Below, piece after piece: positions 8,890 through 16,245 of a stretch of 64,000 bases of DNA; position 1 is the stretch's first letter; each line of letters starts with the position of its first letter. The notes below the pieces were generated by a model. That model ran no database searches. It was given only the letters and a program-made list of their open reading frames with translations, and was not told the DNA's origin. This DNA comes from Acinetobacter guerrae (GTDB taxonomy: Bacteria; Pseudomonadota; Gammaproteobacteria; Pseudomonadales; Moraxellaceae), in contig NZ_LXGN01000007.1 of NCBI RefSeq assembly GCF_009372255.1, positions 211,001 to 275,000 on the forward strand, read 5' to 3'. Position numbers and translations under genes: made by a program.

Positions 8890-9636
8890 ATGAAAGTCTC
8901 CGCAAATGTGTTAGTTGCCTCTAAAGTCAATATTGATGGCGCCATGATTCGGCAAGATCAGCATGGACGCTTCTGTGCCAATGATTTACATCAGGCCAGC
9001 GGAGGTGAACGTAAAAACCAGCCCCAATATTTTCTTGAAAACAAACAAACCCGGGATCTTGTTCAAGTATTAATCGATACAGGAATTCCTGTATCCCCCA
9101 TCAATGTAATTCGTGGTGGGATAAATCAGGGTACATACGTTGTAAAAGAAATAGTTTATGCATATGCCATGTGGATTAGTCCAGCTTTCCATCTTAAAGT
9201 TATTCACAACTTTGATGCCATGATGCTACAACCTCAACTGCCTGATCTAAACAATCCAGCACAATTGCGAGACCTGTTGCTTAGCTATGCTGAACAAAAT
9301 ATCCAACTTTGTACTGAAAACCAAGTACTGTCGAAAGCTATAGAAACTATCACTCGTACAGAACACGGCGTGAAGTTTCAACAGGCATGTAAAATTCTGA
9401 ACTTAAAGCAACAAGTTTTGGCCCAGTGGCTTAGAAAAAATAATTGGGATCGCTATTTAAATAATGCCAGAGCTTCAACTTATTACAGTGAAAATCAGGG
9501 CTATTGTGAAACTAAGTATTCTTTGAAAGAAGGTGTTAAAGCCTCTGGCCAATCATATAGCTTTACACAAACTGAATTCTTCATCTTGCCAAAAGGCATG
9601 CGGATACTTGCCAAGAGATTTGGAGAATCTGTATGA
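8890..9636 (+). CDS. KilA-N/phage antirepressor protein
   Basis: The 248 residues divide into an N-terminal KilA-N DNA-binding domain (about 15-115: DGAMIRQDQHGRFCANDLH, ...YVVKEIVYAYAMWIS) and a C-terminal phage antirepressor (KilAC) domain (about 160-248: FQQACKILNLKQQVLAQWLR, ...LPKGMRILAKRF). Proteins of this build act as antirepressors or early regulators in temperate phages. GGAGG lies within the end of the preceding gene, about 10 bases before the ATG. Immediately downstream lies an RNA region resembling the C4 system, which in phage P1 controls the ant gene. Confidence 0.85.
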   Translation: MKVSANVLVASKVNIDGAMIRQDQHGRFCANDLHQASGGERKNQPQYFLENKQTRDLVQVLIDTGIPVSPINVIRGGINQGTYVVKEIVYAYAMWISPAFHLKVIHNFDAMMLQPQLPDLNNPAQLRDLLLSYAEQNIQLCTENQVLSKAIETITRTEHGVKFQQACKILNLKQQVLAQWLRKNNWDRYLNNARASTYYSENQGYCETKYSLKEGVKASGQSYSFTQTEFFILPKGMRILAKRFGESV

Positions 9637-9714
9637 AATATTCACCTATTTTTAGCTTCGCCCTTTTCAAATTAATTTTATTGATTTATATTAAGTTTGT
9701 CTGGTGCAAAATCA

Positions 9715-9776
9715 CTAGATTAGCTTTGGTCGGCTATCAACTCATTGGCGCATACAGTCCGCTTCGGGCTTTTTTT
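9715..9776 (+). ncRNA. C4-like antisense RNA, ending at an intrinsic terminator
   Basis: TTGGTCG (9726-9732) and CTCATT (9741-9746) are together complementary, in antiparallel order, to AATGAG (9851-9856) and CGACCAA (9862-9868) further down the same strand. The segment ends in a hairpin with stem AGTCCG/CGGGCT (9756-9770) and seven T (9770-9776). The target covers an ATG (9852-9854) that follows AGG. A second TTGGTCG at 9894-9900 can also pair with 9862-9868. This is the layout of C4 antisense RNAs of P1-like phages and of the P4 immunity RNA: a short RNA cut from the leader that pairs with a downstream copy and blocks expression. The 5' end is a guess. Confidence 0.6.
9756..9776 (+). terminator. 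intrinsic terminator inside the early leader
   Basis: AGTCCG pairs with CGGGCT around a 3-base loop and is followed by TTTTTTT. It would end transcription between the antirepressor gene and the downstream replication genes unless it is bypassed, which fits an immunity switch. Confidence 0.7.
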
Positions 9777-9947
9777 ATGCGTTATCTCTCTATGCATTCG
9801 CATGTTATGGTGAAGTTGGAGAGGGACACTTTCGAGTGTGCAGGTAACCTAATGAGCCTGTCGACCAACCCTTTTCAGCTTTGCCACCCTCACTTGGTCG
9901 TGACTGGTAAAGCCTCTAAACAATCATTAGGAGTGCATTCGTCATGA
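9777..9947 (+). CDS. small Ash/Icd-like reading frame downstream of the C4-like RNA
   Basis: A 56-residue frame from the ATG directly after the T run. The opening FMRYLSMHSHVMV resembles the F-MRSH-MV start of the Ash/Icd family that accompanies C4 RNAs in enterobacterial phages. An internal start at 9852 (MSLSTNPF, 31 residues) has AGG upstream and lies in the RNA target, so it may be the regulated start. The frame is open back to 9633, but that part overlaps the antisense RNA and terminator. The stop overlaps the next gene as ATGA, so its translation probably governs the downstream gene. Icd inhibits cell division in P1; no such role can be shown here. Confidence 0.45.
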   Translation: MRYLSMHSHVMVKLERDTFECAGNLMSLSTNPFQLCHPHLVVTGKASKQSLGVHSS

Positions 9948-10498
9948 ACGCAAAAGTTAATATTCAATTTCCAGAAAAATCTTTTTATAGTGCAATCAAT
10001 ATCCTTGATGCTTATTCACTTGCATTAGATTCAACCACTCAAGTTAAAGTTCTAATTAGTCGTATTAAGAAAGAAACACAGCGACTTATAGAGGTTGAGC
10101 AAGAATCTAGCTCCACACCTCATAGCTTTACTGATATTAAAAGTCTTATTTCAGTTGCAGAATACTTAGCTGAAAACTACATCAACATTTTTGATTCTGA
10201 ATATGAGAAATATAAAAATGCATCAAAAAATATAAACGTTAAATTTGATGCTGCCGATCTTTCCGAAGCCTATGGCCTAGCCCATGAAATAAGCTCTTGG
10301 TTTGGTGCACTGCTTCATCAAATCAAAGATGAGTTATTTGCTATTAAAGAAAATTCTAAAGTTCTTTCTAATGTAGTTTTCACAAGTCTTGAGCGTTTGA
10401 TTTATATTGCAGATTTTTTATCTGAAAGTATTAGCAATACTTTTGAAAGTGAATTTAAAAAGTATGAATCAGAATGGGAGGCATCTAAAAATGGATAA
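9944..10498 (+). CDS. hypothetical protein made of two related halves
   Basis: The 184 residues form an internal duplication. Residues about 15-88 (AINILDAYSLALD...IKSLISVAEYLAENYINIFDSEYEKYKNA) correspond to about 100-180 (LSEAYGLAHEISS...LERLIYIADFLSESISNTFESEFKKYESE), each quoted here only in part. Both halves are predicted to be all helix. I do not recognise the family. The start overlaps the preceding stop (ATGA) and TTAGGAG lies about 10 bases before it. The position in the early operon between immunity RNA and replication genes suggests an early regulatory or replication-accessory role. Confidence 0.65.
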   Translation: MNAKVNIQFPEKSFYSAINILDAYSLALDSTTQVKVLISRIKKETQRLIEVEQESSSTPHSFTDIKSLISVAEYLAENYINIFDSEYEKYKNASKNINVKFDAADLSEAYGLAHEISSWFGALLHQIKDELFAIKENSKVLSNVVFTSLERLIYIADFLSESISNTFESEFKKYESEWEASKNG

Positions 10499-10661
10499 GC
10501 CTTCTATTACAGCAGAAAATACCAAAGAATCGTCCAAAACTGCTGTTAAGTATACTGATTCTGTATCATCGTCCGTATATGCTGAATCAGTGCGTATGAC
10601 ACCAGAACGCCTTCTAAATGCCGTAGTAAATAACCAAGATCGGCATAAGGAGGACGAGTGA
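10491..10661 (+). CDS. small hypothetical protein of the replication operon
   Basis: 56 residues, starting MDKPSITAENTKESS, polar and Ser/Thr-rich, with no recognisable domain. GGGAGG lies about 9 bases before the ATG. The start overlaps the previous stop by 8 bases, and its stop overlaps the GTG of the replication protein (GTGA). This tight coupling argues that it is translated. Confidence 0.6.
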   Translation: MDKPSITAENTKESSKTAVKYTDSVSSSVYAESVRMTPERLLNAVVNNQDRHKEDE

Positions 10662-11512
10662 GTAATGATGCTACTCGCTGGGCTTGGACTGCTCCAGTAA
10701 ACACCTCTGCTCAGCGCTTGGTTCTGCTTTCCTTAGCAGACCGCGCTGGCGAACAACATACAGCATGGCCCAGTATGGAGCGTTTAGCTGCTGATACTGT
10801 TTTGAACTTAAAAACGGTGAAAAAGGTAGTCAATGAGCTTATCGAAATTGGCTTAATTTTAGACACGGGGAAGCGAACTGGACCTACTGGTAGAGTCAGA
10901 ATTTTGCAATTAATTGGTGTTAAATCACGCGATCAAGAGCAAAAAAATGACGATTCTAATAGTACCAATATTGGGTCTATTGACCTAAATAATGAATCCA
11001 ATATTGGGACGATTAAAACCCCCAATAAGCCCGAAAACGGGACGATTAAACAAGACCAAAAACGGGACGATTACCCCCCTGTAATCGACCCAATTTTGGA
11101 TAGTAATGAACCCAAAAACGGTACTTTGAATGAACCCAATTTTGGGTCGCTGAATCTATCATTGAATCTATCAATGAATCTCTCTGAAAAACACGACTGG
11201 ATTCCGAATCAAAAACAACTTGAAACTAAGATCAAAATCGCTGGTCACGAAAAAAATCTTGAGCTCATTTTTGGTCTTCCAAGTTTTGAATTTGAATTAA
11301 GCTCATTCAATTCCTATTTCGATGGCAAGGGATTATCTGAATCTCAGAAACTCCACAAATTTACAGCATGGATTATCGACAAATTTCAGCGATACCAGAA
11401 AGCCAATCCAGATTATGTGAATCTGCTAGAGCCAACTCAGAACTCAGCAGCAATGCCAGCTTTAAATATTACCGACAGCAAACCAAAAAGTTTATTGGAG
11501 AACATCACATGA
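10658..11512 (+). CDS. phage replication protein, winged-helix plus DnaT-like C-terminus (lambda O-like role)
   Basis: Residues about 1-90 form a winged-helix DNA-binding domain (SAQRLVLLSLADRAGEQH, then WPSMERLAADTVLNLKTVKK) of the HTH_36 type used by phage replication initiators. The middle (about 95-175) is low-complexity, with NIGS, NIGTIK, NGTIK and NGTL repeats. The C-terminal third (W-I-P-N-Q-K-Q-L... F-x-A-W-I) resembles the DnaT domain that loads DnaB. The start is GTG with AAGGAGGA upstream and overlaps the previous stop. The DNA of the low-complexity part is an array of repeats and palindromes, as in the lambda O gene, where the origin lies inside the gene. The next gene is the helicase. 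Confidence 0.75.
   Translation: MSNDATRWAWTAPVNTSAQRLVLLSLADRAGEQHTAWPSMERLAADTVLNLKTVKKVVNELIEIGLILDTGKRTGPTGRVRILQLIGVKSRDQEQKNDDSNSTNIGSIDLNNESNIGTIKTPNKPENGTIKQDQKRDDYPPVIDPILDSNEPKNGTLNEPNFGSLNLSLNLSMNLSEKHDWIPNQKQLETKIKIAGHEKNLELIFGLPSFEFELSSFNSYFDGKGLSESQKLHKFTAWIIDKFQRYQKANPDYVNLLEPTQNSAAMPALNITDSKPKSLLENIT
10964..11186 (+). repeat. iteron-like repeats and palindromes, candidate replication origin
   Basis: Within the replication gene are three copies of GGGACGATTA (starting at 11006, 11039 and 11064) and a series of related palindromes: ACCAATATTGGGT (10964-10976), CCAATATTGGG (10998-11008), CCCGAAAACGGG (11030-11041), and AACCCAATTTTGGGT around 11134-11146. Half-sites lie at 11059-11066, 11090-11099 and 11111-11120. 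They end in three direct 12-base copies of TGAATCTATCAx (11151-11186). The cluster lies between the coding parts for the DNA-binding and helicase-loading domains. Confidence 0.6.
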
Positions 11513-12882
11513 GTAACAAGACTCCAATTCACAATATTCAAATCGAACAGGCGGTACTCGCTGCCCTGATGACCGTAACTGGATCTTATGACCAAATTGA
11601 AAATTTACTTTCTGAAAACGATTTTTATGCAACACGTCATAAGTTAATCTTTAGTGCGATTGTAGATCTTGATGCTCATAACTCACCTTATGATTTAATC
11701 CTAGTCAATCAATGGTTAGAAACGCGAAAATATGGTGAAGCATCAGGTGGCGAAAAGTATCTAATGCAACTCATGAGTGATGCACCATCAAGTTTTTATA
11801 ATCTACAGTCGTATGCAGAAAAATTAAAAGATCTTACAGCCTGTAGACAAGTTGAAACTGAAGCATTAAAAATCATTCAGCAAGCACGTCAGCTAACCGT
11901 TACTCGTGGTGAACTTGTACAAAATGCTCAAACAGTTTTTGCAAATTTAAATACTGAAACGGCAAGTGAATCTTTATTCCATATCCATGATGCAGCATCA
12001 AACACATTTGTAGAAATCAGCCGTAAAATGGAAGCAGCGATTGCTGGTACTACGTTGATCAAGGGTATTCAAACTGGTATTTATGATTTAGATCAAAAAT
12101 TAGGTGACGTTGAACCAGGTTGTTTATTTGTGATAGCAGCCCGACCTGCCATGGGAAAAACCACCATGATGCAAGTTATTGCGAATCATGTTGCTGTCAT
12201 CCAAAAAAAACCAGTTCTGATTATGTCGGGTGAAATGCCGAAAGAACAGATCGCTATGCGTCTCTGTTGCGCCATAGCACCCGCTAATATCAGTTTGGTG
12301 CGCAACACACCACACCTACTACCAAAAGACGAATTTACGGCTTATACGCGCGCTGTAGCAATGCTTCAAAATGTACCTATGCAAATCAATGATACATCTC
12401 GCCCTTCAATTGCCAATATCAGAGAGTCAGTTCGCAAGGTAAAGCATGAATATGGATCGATTGGCTTAGTACTGATTGATTATCTGCAGATTATGAAAAC
12501 GACCAAACAGTTTGCCCGTGAAGACCTAAAAATTGCGTATTTCACTGGGGAATTGAAAGCCATGGCAAAAGAGTTTGATTGCGTGGTTGTTCTATTATCA
12601 CAGCTCAATCGTGAATTAGAAAAACGTCCCAATAAGCGCCCCATACTTTCTGATCTAAGAGAATCTGGAGCCATCGAACAGGATGCAGATCAAATCTTAT
12701 TTTTATATCGAGATGAGATTTATAACAAAGAGTCTAAATACATAGGTGTTGCTGAGGCTATTGTTGGTAAGAATAGACACGGCGCACCTGGTACAGCATA
12801 TATGCACGCTTACTTGAAGTACTGTCAATTTTCAAATTTAGATGCGAATGCACTAGAACAAATACATGGGGTAACCACTTAA
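11509..12882 (+). CDS. DnaB-type replicative helicase of the element
   Basis: A 457-residue hexameric 5'-3' helicase. The N-terminal DnaB domain (IEQAVLAALM...) is followed by the RecA-like motor with Walker A ARPAMGKTT (211-219), Walker B LVLIDYLQIM and the sensor/arginine region DLRESGAIEQDAD. I start at ATG 11509 (MSNKTPIHN), with TTGGAG 8 bases upstream; the frame is open further back but would overlap the previous gene by 145 bases. The stop TAA overlaps the next ATG (TAATG). Together with the preceding initiator it forms a complete phage-type replication module, so the element can probably replicate after induction. Confidence 0.93.
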   Translation: MSNKTPIHNIQIEQAVLAALMTVTGSYDQIENLLSENDFYATRHKLIFSAIVDLDAHNSPYDLILVNQWLETRKYGEASGGEKYLMQLMSDAPSSFYNLQSYAEKLKDLTACRQVETEALKIIQQARQLTVTRGELVQNAQTVFANLNTETASESLFHIHDAASNTFVEISRKMEAAIAGTTLIKGIQTGIYDLDQKLGDVEPGCLFVIAARPAMGKTTMMQVIANHVAVIQKKPVLIMSGEMPKEQIAMRLCCAIAPANISLVRNTPHLLPKDEFTAYTRAVAMLQNVPMQINDTSRPSIANIRESVRKVKHEYGSIGLVLIDYLQIMKTTKQFAREDLKIAYFTGELKAMAKEFDCVVVLLSQLNRELEKRPNKRPILSDLRESGAIEQDADQILFLYRDEIYNKESKYIGVAEAIVGKNRHGAPGTAYMHAYLKYCQFSNLDANALEQIHGVTT

Positions 12883-13253
12883 TGTATATATATGATTTAA
12901 ATTTTGATAGTTCTGTACTAACAGGTGGACTACCTAAACGTTTTAGAAAACTAAAATCTGATAAAAAAATTAAAAAATTTTTAGTGCAAAGACGGGGTTA
13001 TAAAGCACCCGATTTTGGTCGTATGATTTTAGATTTACGCAATCTCGGTTGGTCACATGAAAAAATTTCCTATGTGCTTGATGCATCATCATCAGCGGTA
13101 TCAAGTTGGGCGACAGGCAGTATTCCAAACTATGAACATGGAGATGCGTTTATTGAGCTGTGGCGCGAACAAACTGGCATTAATCGCATTCCACGTTTAG
13201 GCGAATGGCAAAGTTATAAATATGAAATTGGGCAGTTAAATCTGCTTAAATAA
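12882..13253 (+). CDS. putative helix-turn-helix protein, paralogue of the 22194-22484 product
   Basis: 123 residues. The central part (PDFGRMILDLRNLGWSHEKI, then SSAVSSWATGSIPNYEHGDAF) looks like a HTH of the CRO/sigma type and is clearly related to the product at 22194-22484: PxF-MI--LR, S-EKI--IL--S-SAV--W-TG, YEHG--F--LW and IPR are shared. The two copies lie at opposite ends of the virion gene block, on opposite strands. A role as phage transcription regulator is plausible but unproven. It is translationally coupled to dnaB (TAATG). Confidence 0.7.
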   Translation: MYIYDLNFDSSVLTGGLPKRFRKLKSDKKIKKFLVQRRGYKAPDFGRMILDLRNLGWSHEKISYVLDASSSAVSSWATGSIPNYEHGDAFIELWREQTGINRIPRLGEWQSYKYEIGQLNLLK

Positions 13254-13291
13254 ATAAACAGCATTTTTAAAATATTTTCTATTTGATTATT

Positions 13292-13320
13292 AAAAGCCCC
13301 ATCTATATTAAGGGGCTTAA
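13292..13320. terminator. bidirectional terminator between early and virion operons
   Basis: AAGCCCC (13294-13300) pairs with GGGGCTT (13312-13318), flanked by TTAAA on the left and TTAAG on the right. It lies between two convergent operons, 40 bases after one stop codon and 20 after the other. Confidence 0.65.
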
Positions 13321-13339
13321 GTTAAGTTTTTTGCGAAAT

Positions 13340-13723
13340 TTATTGGTTTTTCATTCTACTCTCAATAATATATCGCACTGCATTATCATAGGAGTCTTTT
13401 TTTAGTTTTTCGCTATATTCATTCGCCATTTTTATATCTAAGCTTGTCATATCATGCTTACCAACAGCATGTAATTGATTAAATGAAGCTGTAGTTACTT
13501 CAGATAGTTGGGATTCACATTTGCTTAAAGTAGCTTGTGCCGCCTCTCCAGCAGATGAACTGGATTTTGAGTAAATTAAGCTAGCCTCTTTAATACAAGT
13601 GAGATAATTAATCTGCTTTTCTTTTGTTACATATCTTAATTGCCCAATATCGACTTTTGTTTTTTCTGGTTGAGTTGCGCATCCCGTTAATAATACCAAT
13701 AAAATTATTCCAATTCTTTTCAT
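13340..13723 (-). CDS. small phage-encoded lipoprotein
   Basis: A signal sequence with lipobox (MKRIGIILLVLLTGC, acylated Cys at 15) is followed by a mostly helical 112-residue domain containing two further cysteines. I start at the ATG that overlaps the stop of the preceding ejection-protein gene (ATGA at 13720-13723); an ATG 15 bases earlier would add GYER ahead of the signal. As the last gene of the virion operon it could be a lysis or superinfection-exclusion lipoprotein, but I see no specific match. It does not look like Rz1, which is shorter and proline-rich. Confidence 0.7.
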   Translation of the reverse strand: MKRIGIILLVLLTGCATQPEKTKVDIGQLRYVTKEKQINYLTCIKEASLIYSKSSSSAGEAAQATLSKCESQLSEVTTASFNQLHAVGKHDMTSLDIKMANEYSEKLKKDSYDNAVRYIIESRMKNQ

Positions 13724-16245
13724 TCGCTCATATCCCACCAGTAACTATTCCCTAAATTTTCTAATCGCTGCTGTGTTTTAGGCAAATAATCTGGGTCAAT
13801 CATATTTTGAAGTTTAGAATACAGCATGCGGTCTATAACCAATTTACTGTACCATAAGTTTTGAAGTGGGATATTTCCTTTTAATGTGTTGGCTATTTCC
13901 ATCATTCGGGTTGATTCTTTACCCTCAATAATATTATTACCCATACCTGTAAGCAGCATACCCAATTTCATGCCCTGTCCAATTAATGGGCCACTAATAA
14001 AATCAGATGCACTGCGCCCTGTTGGATCTGAAAGTGCAGACATGATGTCCCCCAAGAAGGAAAGCCCACCACCTTTTAAAAGTGACTTACCAAAGAAATC
14101 AGGCGTAAATACTGGCTCTGGATTTTTACCATTTGCCACGTTTTGCATCTGAACAATTAATGCGCCCGCCAAAGTTTGATACGCAAGTAAAGATGCCAGA
14201 AATGTCGCCCGACTTTTTATATCATTTTGAGCAAATGCACGATGCCCCATACGAAACATATAAGCTAAAGGGAATCCCTTAAATTGGAATAAGGTTCTAC
14301 CTAGCTCGCCTTGGATTGTACCAGCTTCACCTAAATTGATAATACTTCGCTCACGAACACCAGCCTCAATAATAGCCACGCTTTCTTCATTAAAAATATG
14401 AGTCTGGTATTTCATTGCAGCCTTATAGCGGAAATCCTGAATAGCTCGATCACTTGATTGTTTGTCAGGTGGCAGAAATTGTTTAATCACATCATCAGGC
14501 GCATTAAAAAAATCATTCTGAGTTAAAACAGGCGTTCCATCATCACGCTTGCTTGGTTCAAGTTTTTGCCACAATTGCCAATCGCTTTCATTAATCCCAT
14601 TGCCTTTTAGGATTTTTAAATCAGCTTCACCAAGATCCTTCCAATCCATTTTACGGGTCATTTCAGCAAGCTTATTCATATGCACCAGATTGAACGCTCG
14701 TTTCGCCCCTGCAGTGACGGCGTTCAAACCTGATAGTTTCATAGTCGTTGCAGCAAAAGCCTGCATACGTGCATTAAAGCGGCCTGACTTGGTAGCACTG
14801 CTGACAACATCAGCGTCACCAAAACGAGTTATTGAACCGGCCATTTCGTTAATGCCGAGGCCAAACCGCAATGCTTCATCGCGATACTTGCCTTGTGTAA
14901 GCTGCTTCATGTATTCAGGTGCAATCGATTTAGTGTAGGAAAGTCCTAGCATGTTACCTATTCGCTTCATGCTTGCATGGTCACCAAATGTGGTGATGGT
15001 GGTACTGCCCAATTTTGATGACACCATGAGCGCACGCAGCCCACCCATGATATTTCCAAGAGTTGAGTCAATCGCCTTAGTATGAGCATCTAAAGTGTTA
15101 TACATGCTCGTTGCTCGATGCGCCTGTTTATCTAGTGCGCCATGCTTTTGACCGTTACTAGGATCGGCTTTAGCCCGTATCAATGCTTCATTTAGAATGG
15201 TTTCAAAAGCCAGTCTAGGATTAGAACCAAAGTTTTGCATCATGGCAATTTCGGTTGACATACGCTGTACATGGTTCTTTAAAATCTCATGAAATCCAGT
15301 TTCATTATAGGTGCCATACTTTCCCTGATAATTCAGCCATGCATCACCATCTTTAAAATGTAAAGCTCTAGCTTCTTGGTGGCGATTTGCCATTTTACTA
15401 CGCCCGCCAATTGGAGTAATAGCATCGGATTTCTTTTGTTGATTTAAAGCTTTTAATTCCTTGTTTGCACCATTGGTTGCAATGGTTTGATAAACATCAT
15501 CAAGCACTGTTTTAAGCTCGGCATCATTCATTAAAGAGCCATCTTCTTTAACATACTGATTGCGATCCAAGCCCTGCATTACATTATTGACCCATTCAGA
15601 TTGATCAGTGAGAGCCACTTTTTTCTGATCATGAGAAGTCATAAAACCATAGTTATCTAACTTCTTAATATTTCCGCCATTACGATTAAAGGCTAAACGC
15701 ATTTCTTCTAGCGTTTCGCTTACCTCTTTAGCCATTGCCATAATTTCTGGATTGTCGGATTTACCACCAAACATGACTCGAATAATGTCATCAGTCATAG
15801 TTTTATTGACTGACATTCCAAATCGTTCCTGGGTTTTGGTGAAGACATCAGCAACTCGTGACATCCATAAACTATGCAAGGATTGCGCCTGTTTTTCCGC
15901 AGATTGAATGCCGCTTTGATCTGAAAAATAGGCTATTTTACGCATCAAGGCTTGTATCGGGTTGAGCTTTGGATGATTATAAATCTGTGCTTCAATCTGT
16001 GCCTTTAAGACCGCATCACGTGCAATATTTTGGTTATTCTTTGCAATCTGAATAGATAGGTCGCTTGCCGTTTTTTGTGCAATCGCTTCCGCTCGATCGG
16101 CTGCACTTTTCATACCCCAATCGGGATCAGTCCGCGCTAAAATGTTTTGCGCTCGTTGATACATTAAAGAAATTCGATTACGATAATTGGTTGGTGTTTT
16201 ACGCCCTAAGGCTTTCTCTACCGCTTCTTTACATTCCGATCTCAT
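13720..16245 (-). CDS. large internal virion (DNA ejection) protein
   Basis: An 841-residue protein with alternating charged helical and Gly/Ala-rich stretches. It contains a segment (around 650-790) with hydrophobic helices: FLASLLAYQTLAGALIVQM, then a Gly-rich run. Large proteins of this type occur at the end of the structural operon of T7-like and P22-like podophages, enter the cell with the DNA and form a trans-envelope conduit. The start at 16245 overlaps the upstream stop (ATGA), like the other junctions of this operon. I recognise the class by size, composition and neighbours, not by a catalytic motif. Confidence 0.65.
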   Translation of the reverse strand: MRSECKEAVEKALGRKTPTNYRNRISLMYQRAQNILARTDPDWGMKSAADRAEAIAQKTASDLSIQIAKNNQNIARDAVLKAQIEAQIYNHPKLNPIQALMRKIAYFSDQSGIQSAEKQAQSLHSLWMSRVADVFTKTQERFGMSVNKTMTDDIIRVMFGGKSDNPEIMAMAKEVSETLEEMRLAFNRNGGNIKKLDNYGFMTSHDQKKVALTDQSEWVNNVMQGLDRNQYVKEDGSLMNDAELKTVLDDVYQTIATNGANKELKALNQQKKSDAITPIGGRSKMANRHQEARALHFKDGDAWLNYQGKYGTYNETGFHEILKNHVQRMSTEIAMMQNFGSNPRLAFETILNEALIRAKADPSNGQKHGALDKQAHRATSMYNTLDAHTKAIDSTLGNIMGGLRALMVSSKLGSTTITTFGDHASMKRIGNMLGLSYTKSIAPEYMKQLTQGKYRDEALRFGLGINEMAGSITRFGDADVVSSATKSGRFNARMQAFAATTMKLSGLNAVTAGAKRAFNLVHMNKLAEMTRKMDWKDLGEADLKILKGNGINESDWQLWQKLEPSKRDDGTPVLTQNDFFNAPDDVIKQFLPPDKQSSDRAIQDFRYKAAMKYQTHIFNEESVAIIEAGVRERSIINLGEAGTIQGELGRTLFQFKGFPLAYMFRMGHRAFAQNDIKSRATFLASLLAYQTLAGALIVQMQNVANGKNPEPVFTPDFFGKSLLKGGGLSFLGDIMSALSDPTGRSASDFISGPLIGQGMKLGMLLTGMGNNIIEGKESTRMMEIANTLKGNIPLQNLWYSKLVIDRMLYSKLQNMIDPDYLPKTQQRLENLGNSYWWDMSE

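Noticed and set aside
9633..9776. N-terminal extension of the Ash-like frame
   Set aside because: It overlaps the antisense RNA, its terminator and the T run; the sequence pattern here is better explained as RNA.
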